64,000 bases of DNA from Bacteroides faecis MAJ27 (GTDB lineage: Bacteria; Bacteroidota; Bacteroidia; Bacteroidales; Bacteroidaceae). Under the pieces are notes generated by a model. That model had not been told where the DNA came from, did no database searches, and saw nothing but the letters and a program-made list of their open reading frames with translations. Below, piece by piece: positions 17,676 to 27,426 of the stretch; positions within the stretch are counted from its first letter, which is position 1, and each line of letters starts with the position of its first letter. The DNA is taken from NCBI RefSeq assembly GCF_900106755.1, contig NZ_FNNN01000025.1:1-64000 (forward strand), given 5' to 3'. The position numbers and the translations under genes are program-made.

Positions 17676-20600
17676 ATGAATAATATTCAAAAATATATCG
17701 TATTACTCTTGATGGTAATGCTGTTTGTGCCGAATACTGCATGGGCACAAACGAACAAGCAAGAATTTGTAATCAAGGGTGTAGTAGAAGATAATCTTGG
17801 TCCTGTTGCCGGTGCGTCGATTATTGCTAAAAATCAGCCGGGTGTGGGTACGGTTACTAATCTTGATGGAGAGTTTTCTATTAAAGTGGGGCCCTATGAT
17901 GTGATTCAGGTGACTTTCATTGGTTACCAGACAGTTGAGATTCCTGTATTATCCATTAAAGATCGAAACAATTTAAAGATAAAGATTGTAGAAGATAATA
18001 CAAAGATCGATGAGGTTGTGATAACATCTAGCGGTGTTCAGAAAAAGAAGACACTGACAGGAGCTATTACTAATGTTGATATCAAACAGCTGAATGCTCC
18101 GGGTGCTAATCTTTCCAATGCGTTAGCTGGTGTTGTACCTGGTATTATAGCTATGCAGAGTAGCGGTGAACCGGGTGAAAATATGTCTGAGTTTTGGATT
18201 CGTGGTATGAGTACGTTTGGTGCAAAATCGGGTGCTTTGATTCTCGTAGATGGTGTTGAACGTAGCTTTAATGAGATTCCGGTAGAAGATATTGAATCAT
18301 TTTCTGTTTTGAAAGATGCGTCGGCTACTGCTATTTACGGACAGCGTGGTGCAAATGGAGTGGTTCTGATTACTACCAAGCGCGGTGAAAAAGGAAAAGT
18401 AAAGATAAATGTGAAGGCAGGCTTCAACTGGAATACTCCTGTAAAAGTGCCTGAATATGCCAGTGCTTATGATTGGGCGCGTTTAGCAAATGAAGCGAGA
18501 GTAGGACGTTATGAGTCTCCATTATATACTGACGAAGAAATGTCTATTATTCAACACGGGCTCGATTCAGATTTATATCCGAATATAGACTGGAGAGATT
18601 TGATGTTGAAAAGTGGCGCACCGAGTTATTATGCGAATATAAGTTTTTCAGGAGGTAGTGATAATGTACGTTATTTCGTATCGGGGCAATATACAAGTGA
18701 AGACGGACGTTATCGAACTTCCAGTTCAGAAAATAAATATAATACTAATTCTACATACGAACGTTATAACTACCGCGCTAATGTAGATATGAATCTGACT
18801 CGTACAACTGTTTTGAAAGTAAATGTCGGTGGATGGCTGGTAAATCGCAATTCTCCTTCTAGCAGTTCGGGAGATATTTGGGAATCTTTTGCTGCTTTTA
18901 CTCCGCTTTCGTCACCGCGTAAATGGTCTTCTGGTCAGTGGGCAAGTGTGAATGGGGCAAAAACTCCAGAATATCGGATGACGCAAACGGGGTACCGCAC
19001 CATTTGGGAGAATAAGATTGAAACTAGTGTGGCTTTGGAACAAGACTTAAAGTTTATTACAGAGGGGTTGAAATTCTCCGGGGTCTTTGCATTTGATACA
19101 TATAACAAAAATACGATAGTTCGTTCTAAGGAAGAAGAACTTTGGGAAGCAGAGTCCTATCGGGATGAGAAAGGCCAGTTGGTTTTGAAAAGATTGCAGA
19201 ATGCTTCCGCAATGAGTCAAAGAAAAGAGGTGAGTGGGGACAAACGCTATTATTTGCAAGCGTCATTAGACTATAGTCGACTGTTTGCACAGAAACATCG
19301 TGTTGGTGCGTTTGCCATGGTTTATCAACAGGAAACTTCAGATATAAACTTTGATGAGAGTGATTTGATAGGGTCGATACCACACCGTAATTTAGCTTAT
19401 TCTGGCCGCTTTACGTATGCTTTTAAAGATAGATACATGGCTGAATTTAACTGGGGATATACTGGTTCGGAAAACTTTGAGAGTGGTAAACAATTTGGCT
19501 TTTTCCCTGCCGTATCTGCCGGATGGGTCGTTTCGGAAGAATCGTTTATAAAGAAGGCCGCTCCTTGGTTGGATATGTTCAAAATCAGAGCTTCTTATGG
19601 TGAGGTGGGTAATGATGAATTGCAAGGGCGTCGTTTTCCCTATATTTCTTTGGTAAGTACGGATGATGGAGGTTCTTATTATTTTGGTGAATTTAGAACT
19701 AATAGAGTACAAGCTTATCGTATTAAAACTTTAGGAACTCCGAATTTGACATGGGAGGTAGCCAAAAAGTATGATATAGGAGTTGATTTCAGCGTTCTCA
19801 ATGGGAAATTCACAGGAGCTGTAGACTATTTTGTGGATAAACGTGATGATATTTTTATGCAGCGTAACCAAATGCCATTAACGACCGGACTTGCTGACCA
19901 GACTCCAATGGCAAATGTGGGTAAAATGAAATCTTTCGGATGGGATGGTAATATAGCTTTCACTCAGCAAATAGGTCAGGTAAATCTACAACTCCGAGCT
20001 AATTTTACTTATCAGACTACTGATATCCTTGATAAGGATGAGGCTGCTAATGAGTTGTGGTATAAAATGGATAAAGGTTTTCAGTTGAATCAAAGTCGCG
20101 GTTTTATTGCCTTGGGACTGTTTAAGGATCAGGAAGATATAGACCGTAGTCCATCACAGGCAGGATTGGCAAATAAAGCAGTCCTTCCGGGTGATATAAA
20201 GTACAAGGATGTAAACGGAGACGGAATCATTAATGATGATGACATTGTGCCTTTGGGATACAGACAGCAACCAGGACTTCAATATGGTATTGGTCTGAGT
20301 GCAAACTGGAAAAACTGGAATCTCAGTATGTTATTACAGGGAACAGGAAAATGTGACTTTTTTGTGGGAGGTAACGGACCGCATGCTTTCCATGATGGTC
20401 GTACCGGTAATATTCTGCAAGTTATGGTAGAGGGGAATCGTTGGATTCCAAAAGAAATTTCGGGAACAGAAGCTACGGAAAATCCGAATGCCGATTGGCC
20501 ACGTTTGACGTATGGCAATAATAAAATGAATAATCGGGCTTCTACATTCTGGTTGCACGACAGAAAATATCTGCGTTTGAGAAATGTAGAACTATCTTAT

Positions 20601-20780
20601 GATTTTCCTCAGTTATGGACACGGAAATTCTATGTAAACAACTTACGTATTGGATTTATCGGACAGAACTTATTGACTTGGGCTCCATTCAAATGGTGGG
20701 ATCCGGAAGGAACTAGAGAAGATGGAAGTAACTACCCAATCAATAAAACATTCTCATGCTATCTCCAATTTAGCTTTTAA
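17676..20780 (+). CDS. SusC-like TonB-dependent outer-membrane transporter
   Basis: This 1034-residue protein has a signal peptide (about 1-25, NTAWAQ), an N-terminal carboxypeptidase-D-like beta domain (about 30-115, with GVGTVTNLDGEFSIKV), a TonB-box-like DEVVITSSG, a plug (about 130-245, including the FSVLKDASATAIYGQRGANGVV-type sequence) and a 22-strand barrel ending in phenylalanine. It has no N-terminal STN signalling domain, as expected for a locus run by an HTCS and not by an anti-sigma factor. With the SusD lid encoded 18 bp downstream it would import mannan oligosaccharides driven by TonB-ExbBD. Confidence 0.97.
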   Translation: MNNIQKYIVLLLMVMLFVPNTAWAQTNKQEFVIKGVVEDNLGPVAGASIIAKNQPGVGTVTNLDGEFSIKVGPYDVIQVTFIGYQTVEIPVLSIKDRNNLKIKIVEDNTKIDEVVITSSGVQKKKTLTGAITNVDIKQLNAPGANLSNALAGVVPGIIAMQSSGEPGENMSEFWIRGMSTFGAKSGALILVDGVERSFNEIPVEDIESFSVLKDASATAIYGQRGANGVVLITTKRGEKGKVKINVKAGFNWNTPVKVPEYASAYDWARLANEARVGRYESPLYTDEEMSIIQHGLDSDLYPNIDWRDLMLKSGAPSYYANISFSGGSDNVRYFVSGQYTSEDGRYRTSSSENKYNTNSTYERYNYRANVDMNLTRTTVLKVNVGGWLVNRNSPSSSSGDIWESFAAFTPLSSPRKWSSGQWASVNGAKTPEYRMTQTGYRTIWENKIETSVALEQDLKFITEGLKFSGVFAFDTYNKNTIVRSKEEELWEAESYRDEKGQLVLKRLQNASAMSQRKEVSGDKRYYLQASLDYSRLFAQKHRVGAFAMVYQQETSDINFDESDLIGSIPHRNLAYSGRFTYAFKDRYMAEFNWGYTGSENFESGKQFGFFPAVSAGWVVSEESFIKKAAPWLDMFKIRASYGEVGNDELQGRRFPYISLVSTDDGGSYYFGEFRTNRVQAYRIKTLGTPNLTWEVAKKYDIGVDFSVLNGKFTGAVDYFVDKRDDIFMQRNQMPLTTGLADQTPMANVGKMKSFGWDGNIAFTQQIGQVNLQLRANFTYQTTDILDKDEAANELWYKMDKGFQLNQSRGFIALGLFKDQEDIDRSPSQAGLANKAVLPGDIKYKDVNGDGIINDDDIVPLGYRQQPGLQYGIGLSANWKNWNLSMLLQGTGKCDFFVGGNGPHAFHDGRTGNILQVMVEGNRWIPKEISGTEATENPNADWPRLTYGNNKMNNRASTFWLHDRKYLRLRNVELSYDFPQLWTRKFYVNNLRIGFIGQNLLTWAPFKWWDPEGTREDGSNYPINKTFSCYLQFSF

Positions 20781-20797
20781 TTTTAAAATGTCGAATT

Positions 20798-22777
20798 ATG
20801 AAGAAATTATTATATACCATATTGTTGTCCTTAGGTACGTTTTTATTTACTGCATGTACCGATTATATCAATGTGGATAAATATTTTTATGATCAGGTAT
20901 CATTAGATTCTGCTTTTTCCAAGCGGGTGTATGTAGAAGGATGGCTGTCAAGTGCATATAGTGTAATGGATAATATTGGTGAGTATCGCGAACCGTTTCG
21001 CTGGGCAAGCGATGATCTTTATCATCCGGATATGAAAGAGTATGTGGAAGGAAATTACAGTGCCGACCATCAGCTTAGTGATGATGATAGAAATAACTCA
21101 CGCTTGTGGAAATATTATGAGGGAATCCGTAAAGCGTCTACTTTTATAGATAATGTAGATCGTTGTCCGGAATTGACGATGGATGAAAAAACGGATTTGA
21201 AGGGACAGGCACGTTTCCTACGCGCTTATTGTTACTGGGCATTAATACGTGTTTATGGCCCGGTGCCTTTAATCCCGACAGAAGGGTTGGATGTGAATCT
21301 TTCCTATGAGGAACTGTCATTACCCCGTGAACCTTTTGATAATGTGGTTGATTTTATAGACGCAGAATTGGCTGAGACTGCCCGCTCGCTGCCAATCAAA
21401 AGGACAGTCAACAATTTGGGACGTCCCACCCGTGGTGCTGCATTAGGGCTTCGTGCCAGAGTTTTGCTTTATGCTGCCAGTCCGCTTTTCAATGGAAATA
21501 TCGACTTTTTTGATGTGAAAGATTGCTATGGAAATCAATTGGTATCTCAAACTTATGATGAGACTAAATGGGCGAAAGCGGCAGCTGCAGCTAAGGATGT
21601 GATTGAATTGGCTAAGGCGAGCAATTTGTATGAACTTTATGTTATAGCTCCGAAAGCTACGGTTTTACCTTCTCAGCGTCCACCTTATAATGAACTTTAT
21701 TCGGACAAGAACTATCCGGAAGGTTGGGCAGATGTCGATCCGTTGCTTTCTTATAAATCAATTTTTGATGGTACGATACTTGGATCGAAAAATCCTGAGT
21801 TGATATTTACTAGAACAAGGGAAGGAACTGCGTATATTAATGACTGGGCGTATCAGTCGACTCCTAAAACATTGAGAGGAAATAATCGTTTGGCAGTTAC
21901 ACAAAAGCAAGTCAATGCTTATGCAATGAATGATGGACGTTCAATTACAGAGGCTGCTAGTACGAATGACTATGTGACAGAAGGTTTTACAACACAGGCT
22001 TATGCCGCAGAAAATCCATTCTTACCGGCTAAAGTTAATCTGATGTATAATAATCGTGAACCTCGTTTCTACGCATCGATTGCTTATAACGGATCAGTTT
22101 GGGAAGCTTCCAGTGCTTCCGAGTCCGATTATCGTGATAAACAAATATTTTATTATCGTGGTTTGAACGATGGTAAGCAGGGATTTAAGGAAGAATGCCC
22201 TTTGACGGGAATTACTTTAAAGAAGTTTTATAATTCGGAAGATTCGAGAACGGAAGGCGGATATCTCGTTGATAAGACAGAGATGACAATACGTTATGGT
22301 GAAATACTGTTGATTTATGCTGAAGCTTTGAATGAGCTGACTTCCGGACAAGTATATCATCTGACGACTTATACAGGAGCTGATGTTGAAATTCAGCGTA
22401 ATGTCGATGAAATGCGGTATGCTATAAAGCGTATCCGTATGCGTGCCGGAGTACCTGACTATACTGATGAGACCTATAATAATCCGAATGATTTCCGTGT
22501 GAAACTGAAGAGAGAGCGTCAGATTGAGTTATTGGGAGAAAACAGTATGCGTTATTTTGATTTACGACGTTGGAAAGACGCGATGACAGAAGAAAACCAG
22601 TTGTTGCAAGGATGCAACATAAATATCAGTGATGACGAAAAGCGTGTAGCTGATTTTTACAAGCCGACTATTATCACTTCGGTGCATAAGGTGTTTGAAC
22701 AAAGGATGTATTTGTGGCCTTTCCCCACTTATGAACTGAAACGCAATGTAAATATGACACAGAATCCCGGATGGTAA
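20798..22777 (+). CDS. SusD-like surface glycan-binding lipoprotein
   Basis: The 659-residue protein has a lipobox (LFTAC, modified C20) and the SusD/RagB fold: an N-terminal TPR-rich part with KGQARFLRAYCYWALIRVYG and NNLGRPTRGAALGLRARVLLYAASPLF-type helices, and a C-terminal part with RYGEILLIYAEALNE, LKRERQIELLGENSMRYFDLRRW and the terminal LWPFPTYELKRNVNMTQNPGW pattern (quoted in part). SusD acts as a lid over the SusC barrel and captures glycan. It is longer than the usual 500-600 residues. It lies between SusC and the first SGBP gene. Confidence 0.97.
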   Translation: MKKLLYTILLSLGTFLFTACTDYINVDKYFYDQVSLDSAFSKRVYVEGWLSSAYSVMDNIGEYREPFRWASDDLYHPDMKEYVEGNYSADHQLSDDDRNNSRLWKYYEGIRKASTFIDNVDRCPELTMDEKTDLKGQARFLRAYCYWALIRVYGPVPLIPTEGLDVNLSYEELSLPREPFDNVVDFIDAELAETARSLPIKRTVNNLGRPTRGAALGLRARVLLYAASPLFNGNIDFFDVKDCYGNQLVSQTYDETKWAKAAAAAKDVIELAKASNLYELYVIAPKATVLPSQRPPYNELYSDKNYPEGWADVDPLLSYKSIFDGTILGSKNPELIFTRTREGTAYINDWAYQSTPKTLRGNNRLAVTQKQVNAYAMNDGRSITEAASTNDYVTEGFTTQAYAAENPFLPAKVNLMYNNREPRFYASIAYNGSVWEASSASESDYRDKQIFYYRGLNDGKQGFKEECPLTGITLKKFYNSEDSRTEGGYLVDKTEMTIRYGEILLIYAEALNELTSGQVYHLTTYTGADVEIQRNVDEMRYAIKRIRMRAGVPDYTDETYNNPNDFRVKLKRERQIELLGENSMRYFDLRRWKDAMTEENQLLQGCNINISDDEKRVADFYKPTIITSVHKVFEQRMYLWPFPTYELKRNVNMTQNPGW

Positions 22778-22799
22778 TACTTACTAAATTTAGCATGTT

Positions 22800-23768
22800 A
22801 TGAAACAAAAAAGATATATATATGGAATCGTGGGATGCCTGCTGATTTCGATGATGTTAGGAATCTCCTCATGTGACGGACTGGAAGACGAATTGTTTCA
22901 GAAGAACTCGTATATTGTCCACAATGGATGGCAAGATTATGCTTTAGAAGTGGCTGAGGATAATACGACTATACTTCCGATTTATTTTGGTGTGAATGGC
23001 ACTTCTGCTAATGACAAGGACATTTGTCTGACCATGGAGATAGACCCTGATACATTACAGAAATATAATTGGGAGAAATATAAAAATCAGTCGGACTTAT
23101 ACTATAAGATATTGCCGGCAGGTACTTATACATTTGATGCAGACTCATGGACTATTCCGAGTGGGGAGCTGAATGCGACGGCTGCTATTAAAATCGATTT
23201 GAACAAGATAGAGGAATTAGGAAGCTTGTATGATGATTATGTACTTCCACTTCGCATCACTTCTTCGACTGGTGAACCTATGGGGCAGAACAAATATACC
23301 AAAGTGCTGGCACATATCGGGTTTAAAAATGATTATTCTGGTACGTATAGTGGAAAAGGTATTATTACGCAGCAAGGAACTACATATACGACTGAGATTA
23401 CCAGTACACAGCTTTATGCAATTAACAATGATATTTGCTATATGTTTGTTGGTGAGAAAACTCGTGCAAATACCCCAGACTATTTGAACTATGTGGTTGA
23501 AATAAAGCGCGATGAATGGGGAGGTATTACATTATCAAGTGAGGTAGGTAGCTTAGAGTTTAAGTCGTATAATAGTAAACTCAGTCGTAAATATACTTAT
23601 AATTATAACGACCAGCGATATTATACTGAGATTACCACCGTTGAGCTTGCTTATGAGTATCTGGATAAAACTCAGAGTGAAGATTTGCGAATGACATTCG
23701 AAGGATCTTTCTCTATGTCAAGAGATGTGTTGAGAGTGGAATATCCTAATGTAGATGTAGAAGAGTAA
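22800..23768 (+). CDS. Surface glycan-binding lipoprotein with DUF1735-type N-terminal domain
   Basis: The 322-residue lipoprotein has modified C25 (GISSC) followed by DGLEDE, an acidic stretch consistent with surface export. The N-terminal domain (about 35-175) resembles the BT_3987-like/DUF1735 immunoglobulin-like domain common next to SusD (PAGTYTFDADSWTIPSGE, YVLPLRITSSTG), and the C-terminal half (NDYSGTYSGKG onward) is a lipocalin-like DUF4361-type domain. It occupies the SusE position and probably holds mannan at the cell surface. The ligand is inferred from the locus. Confidence 0.85.
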   Translation: MKQKRYIYGIVGCLLISMMLGISSCDGLEDELFQKNSYIVHNGWQDYALEVAEDNTTILPIYFGVNGTSANDKDICLTMEIDPDTLQKYNWEKYKNQSDLYYKILPAGTYTFDADSWTIPSGELNATAAIKIDLNKIEELGSLYDDYVLPLRITSSTGEPMGQNKYTKVLAHIGFKNDYSGTYSGKGIITQQGTTYTTEITSTQLYAINNDICYMFVGEKTRANTPDYLNYVVEIKRDEWGGITLSSEVGSLEFKSYNSKLSRKYTYNYNDQRYYTEITTVELAYEYLDKTQSEDLRMTFEGSFSMSRDVLRVEYPNVDVEE

Positions 23769-23791
23769 TTTACCTTAGTTATAATATATAT

Positions 23792-25216
23792 ATGAAAGTA
23801 ATGAAATATTTCGTTTTCGCGTCATTGCTTTGTCTTTGTGCATGTAGCGATGATAACGATAACAAAAATAATGAGATACCCCAAGACCTGGTGGAATTGA
23901 AAGTTGACGCCAGTGAAATCAGTATTGCACAGGGGGATACCAGAACTGTAAAAATAACGTCAGGTAATGGCGAATATGTGGTAACTTCGGCAAACGAAGA
24001 AGTGGTAACGGCGGAAGTGAATGGCGATCTGGTGACACTGACAGCTGTAGAAGGGCAAAATAATGCTCAGGGAGTAGTGTATGTGAGAGATAAATACTAC
24101 CAACGTGCTAAAATTTTGGTTAATACGGCAGCAGAGTTCGAATTGAAACTGAATAAGACATTATTTACACTTTATTCGCAAGTGGAAGGCGCAGATGAGG
24201 CTATAGTCAAAATCTATACAGGAAATGGAGGTTATTCATTGGAAGTGGTCGACGAAAATAATTGTATTGAGGTCGATCAGTCTACACTTGAAGATTCGGA
24301 ATCATTTATAGTGAAAGGTATCGCACAGGGAAATGCAGAAGTTAAGATAACAGATCGGAAAGGAAAAGAAGCTTTTGTCAATCTGAATGTGATTGCTCCT
24401 AAGCAGATAACGACTGATGCTGATGAAAAGGGTGTGTTGATTAATGCTAATCAAGGTTCTCGGCAAGTGAAGATTCTTACAGGGAATGGAGAATATCAGA
24501 TTCACGATGCTGGTGACTCGAAAATAATTCGTCTGGAAGTTTATGGTAATATCGTGACTGTTACCGGAAGAAAGGCAGGAGAAACTTCGTTTACTTTAAT
24601 CGATGCCAAGAAACAGATATCCCAACCTATTCATGTAGTAATAGCGCCGGAAAAGCGTTGGTATATGAATTTAGGCAGAGATTATGCAGTTTGGACTCAC
24701 TTTGGTGAGATGACCGGTGATGGATTAGAAAGCATCAAGGCTGCTACTAATGATTTCAAATTGAAAAAGATGACCTGGGAGTTGGTAACTCGTATTGATG
24801 GAACGAACTGGTTACAGACTTTCATAGGTAAGGAAGGCTATTTCATTCTTCGTGGTGGCGATTGGGAAAACAATAAGGGCAGACAGATGGAACTTGTCGG
24901 TATAAGTGATAAACTTAAACTTAGAACAGGACATGGAGCTTTCGAACTTGGAGCATGGACGCATATAGCCTTGGTTGTGGATTGTTCGAAAGGAAAAGAT
25001 GACTATAATGAAAAGTACAAGCTTTATATTAATGGTAAACAACTTCAGTGGACTGATACTCATAAAACGGATATAGATTACTCTGAGATAGACCTTTGTG
25101 CAGGCAATGATGGTGGAAGAGTATCTATCGGAAAAGCTAGTGACAATAGACGTTTCCTTGATGGTGCTATACTCGAAGCACGTATATGGTATGTTTGTCG
25201 TACGGAAAACAGTTAA
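23792..25216 (+). CDS. Surface glycan-binding lipoprotein (Ig-like repeats plus LamG/ConA domain), frameshifted near its 3' end
   Basis: The reading frame gives 474 residues. The lipobox is LCAC (C18), followed by SDDNDN, a typical surface-export signal. Three Ig-like repeats follow, each with a GNGEY/GNGGY motif (about 30-115, 120-205, 210-290), then a LamG/concanavalin-like domain (about 295-474) that would bind glycan. The frame ends abruptly in EARIWYVCRTENS, in the middle of a typical LamG final strand, and the following frame continues the domain (QLKANAWNLEEVNPEG). Adding one A to the four-A run at 25206-25209 would join them into a 545-residue protein. This may be a real lesion, a phase switch or a sequencing error. 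Confidence 0.85.
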   Translation: MKVMKYFVFASLLCLCACSDDNDNKNNEIPQDLVELKVDASEISIAQGDTRTVKITSGNGEYVVTSANEEVVTAEVNGDLVTLTAVEGQNNAQGVVYVRDKYYQRAKILVNTAAEFELKLNKTLFTLYSQVEGADEAIVKIYTGNGGYSLEVVDENNCIEVDQSTLEDSESFIVKGIAQGNAEVKITDRKGKEAFVNLNVIAPKQITTDADEKGVLINANQGSRQVKILTGNGEYQIHDAGDSKIIRLEVYGNIVTVTGRKAGETSFTLIDAKKQISQPIHVVIAPEKRWYMNLGRDYAVWTHFGEMTGDGLESIKAATNDFKLKKMTWELVTRIDGTNWLQTFIGKEGYFILRGGDWENNKGRQMELVGISDKLKLRTGHGAFELGAWTHIALVVDCSKGKDDYNEKYKLYINGKQLQWTDTHKTDIDYSEIDLCAGNDGGRVSIGKASDNRRFLDGAILEARIWYVCRTENS

Positions 25217-25428
25217 AGGCTAACGCATGGAATCTTGAAGAAGTCAATCCGGAAGGATTATTGGCTCGCTGGGATTTCTCAGCCGGTGCACCGGTTGCTT
25301 ATATTGAGGATGGCACTAATTCCGACCATGAATTATTAATGCATATCTCTAAGTACGATAGTTGGAATGCTACGGAATTCCCAATGAGCAGATTCGGGGA
25401 AGCTCCTATCGAAGTACCTTTTAAGTAA
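25186..25428 (+). pseudogene. Out-of-frame C-terminal end of the LamG glycan-binding protein
   Basis: This frame encodes the missing last part of the LamG domain. From CAG at 25210 it reads QLKANAWNLEEVNPEG, then LLARWDFSAGAP, and ends APIEVPFK, 19 bp before the GH76 gene. The ATG at 25186 is chance within the overlap. Independent translation is unlikely, so I read it as the displaced 3' end of the preceding gene. Confidence 0.8.
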
Positions 25429-25447
25429 TCTCTAAATTTGAAGAAAA

Positions 25448-27025
25448 ATGAAAGCAATATTCAAACTGTTTATATTGAACCTCTTGGCTTTGGCATTACT
25501 TCCATCTTGTAGTGATGATGATCAGTCAAACTCAGAACAGAATGATCCGGTCAGTGGCAATATTTCTCCGGTAGGTTCATTTTCCGTAGAAGCTACCAAT
25601 AACGAGAATGAACTTCTGGTGAAATGGACCAATCCCAGTAATCGCGACGTGGATATGGTAGAACTCTCTTACAGGGACGTGGAAACGAGCTTGTCTCGTG
25701 CTACCGACTTCTCACCGGGACATATCATCATACAGGTAGAACGTGATGTTACACAGGAATATCTGTTGAAAGTTCCTTATTTTGCTACTTACGAAGTTTC
25801 TGCCGTAGCTATCAGTAAAGCCGGCAAGCGATCGGTACCCGAAAGCCGTATTATGATGCCTTATCATGAAAAGGTGGATGAGCCGGAACTGAAACTGCCG
25901 GAGATGCTGGACCGTGCACATTCTTACATGACTTCTGTCATTGGATATTATTTCGGCAAGAGTTCCAGAAGCTGCTGGCGTGGTAATTATCCTTATGATG
26001 GAAAAGGTTATTGGGATGGTGATGCGTTAGTTTGGGGACAAGGTGGCGGTCTTTCGGCATTTGTCGCTATGCGTGATGCAACCAAAGAGAGCGAAGTGGA
26101 GAATCTTTACGGTGCAATGGATGATATGATGTTCAAAGGAATACAGTATTTCTGCCAGTTGGATCATGGAATTTTGGCTTATTCCTGCTACCCGGCTGCC
26201 GGTAACGAACGTTTTTACGATGATAATGTATGGATCGGGCTCGATATGGTCGACTGGTACATGGAAACGAAAGAGATGCGTTATCTGACACAGGCAAAGG
26301 TGGTGTGGCGCTACCTGATTGATCACGGTTGGGATGAGACCTGTGGAGGAGGCGTGCACTGGAAAGAGTTGAACGAACATACTACCAGCAAGCACTCTTG
26401 CTCTACCGGACCTACTGCTGTGATGGGCTGTAAGATGTATCAGGCAACTCAGGAACAGGAATATCTGGACTGGGCGATCAAATGTTACGACTATATGCTC
26501 GATGTATTGCAAGATAAGTCCGACCATTTATTTTATGACAATGTGCGTCCGAATAAGGATGATCCCAATTTGCCGGGTGACCTTGAAAAAAACAAGTATT
26601 CCTACAACTCCGGACAACCATTGCAGGCAGCCTGTCTCTTATATAAGATTACCGGCGAACAGAAATATCTGGATGAAGCGTATGCGATTGCTGAAAGCTG
26701 TCATAAGAAATGGTTTATGCCCTATCGTTCCAAAGAGCTGAACCTTACTTTCAATATTCTTGCTCCGGGACATGCCTGGTTCAATACGATCATGTGCCGC
26801 GGATTCTTTGAACTTTATTCTATAGACAATGACCGTAAATATATCGATGATATCGAAAAGTCAATGATTCATGCGTGGAGCAGTAGCTGTCATCAGGGCA
26901 ACAACTTGCTGAATGACGATGATCTGAGAGGGGGGACTACCAAGACCAGTTGGGAAATACTCCATCAGGGAGCATTGGTTGAATTGTATGCCCGGTTAGC
27001 AGTATTGGAACGTGAAAACCGATAG
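25448..27025 (+). CDS. GH76 endo-alpha-1,6-mannanase, surface lipoprotein
   Basis: The 525-residue protein has a lipobox (LLPSC, modified C21) directly followed by SDDDQ, a strong Bacteroides surface-export signature. Residues about 40-145 form a fibronectin-III-like domain (NELLVKWTNPSNRDVDMVEL), and the (alpha/alpha)6 GH76 domain fills about 150-520 with the paired catalytic aspartates D258-D259 in RFYDDNVW. It would make the first endo cuts in the alpha-1,6-mannan backbone outside the cell and pass fragments to SusCD. It matches BT3792 by position (from memory). It is the last gene of the SusCD operon; a terminator follows. Confidence 0.95.
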   Translation: MKAIFKLFILNLLALALLPSCSDDDQSNSEQNDPVSGNISPVGSFSVEATNNENELLVKWTNPSNRDVDMVELSYRDVETSLSRATDFSPGHIIIQVERDVTQEYLLKVPYFATYEVSAVAISKAGKRSVPESRIMMPYHEKVDEPELKLPEMLDRAHSYMTSVIGYYFGKSSRSCWRGNYPYDGKGYWDGDALVWGQGGGLSAFVAMRDATKESEVENLYGAMDDMMFKGIQYFCQLDHGILAYSCYPAAGNERFYDDNVWIGLDMVDWYMETKEMRYLTQAKVVWRYLIDHGWDETCGGGVHWKELNEHTTSKHSCSTGPTAVMGCKMYQATQEQEYLDWAIKCYDYMLDVLQDKSDHLFYDNVRPNKDDPNLPGDLEKNKYSYNSGQPLQAACLLYKITGEQKYLDEAYAIAESCHKKWFMPYRSKELNLTFNILAPGHAWFNTIMCRGFFELYSIDNDRKYIDDIEKSMIHAWSSSCHQGNNLLNDDDLRGGTTKTSWEILHQGALVELYARLAVLERENR

Positions 27026-27060
27026 TTGAATGATTCCCGTTCAGGGAAAATAAGAAAATA

Positions 27061-27103
27061 AAAAAGCCATCCCCGGAATAGACGAAGTAGGGATGGCTTT
27101 TTT
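27061..27103. terminator. Bidirectional terminator between GH76 and the small repeat protein gene
   Basis: AAAAAGCCATCCC (27061-27073) pairs with GGGATGGCTTTTT (27090-27102). It ends in six T on the plus strand and has a matching run of A in front, so it can stop both the SusCD operon and the convergent small gene. Confidence 0.88.
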
Positions 27104-27156
27104 GTAGTGTGCTTACTATTGTTCGGCAGACTATGTTCCGTGAGTTTTTGGAAAGG

Positions 27157-27426
27157 TTATTCCTTGACAGGCTCAGCCGGTTTGTCTTTGGATGCAGTGT
27201 CAGTAACGACTGTATCGTTGACAATAGCGGTCGGTGCACTCAGTTCTGTCTTAACAGGTTCCTCGCTCTTGGTTACAGTATCTTTTACTACTGTATCATT
27301 AACGATAGCTGTTGCATTAACTTCTGTCAGGGCTGTCGCAGCTTCTGCAGAGTTCTGAGCCTTAACAAGGAATGAACCACCACAAACAAACATAAACATT
27401 GCTACTACTAATACTAATTTTTTCAT
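27157..27426 (-). CDS. Small secreted protein with internal repeat, function unknown
   Basis: This 89-residue protein has a Sec signal (about 1-24, ending LVKAQ). The mature part is rich in Thr, Val, Asp, Ala and Lys, with a direct repeat: AIVNDTVVKDTVTKSEEPVK and AIVNDTVVTDTASKDKPAEP. No cysteine or known domain is present, and it is predicted to be extended or disordered. It stands alone, convergent with the mannan operon, sharing the terminator at 27061-27103. The clean signal peptide and repeat argue that it is a real gene. I do not recognise the family. Confidence 0.65.
   Translation of the reverse strand: MKKLVLVVAMFMFVCGGSFLVKAQNSAEAATALTEVNATAIVNDTVVKDTVTKSEEPVKTELSAPTAIVNDTVVTDTASKDKPAEPVKE

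Noticed and set aside
25186..25428. Independent small gene of 80 codons
   Set aside because: Its sequence continues the LamG domain of the previous frame, so it is the displaced 3' end of that gene.
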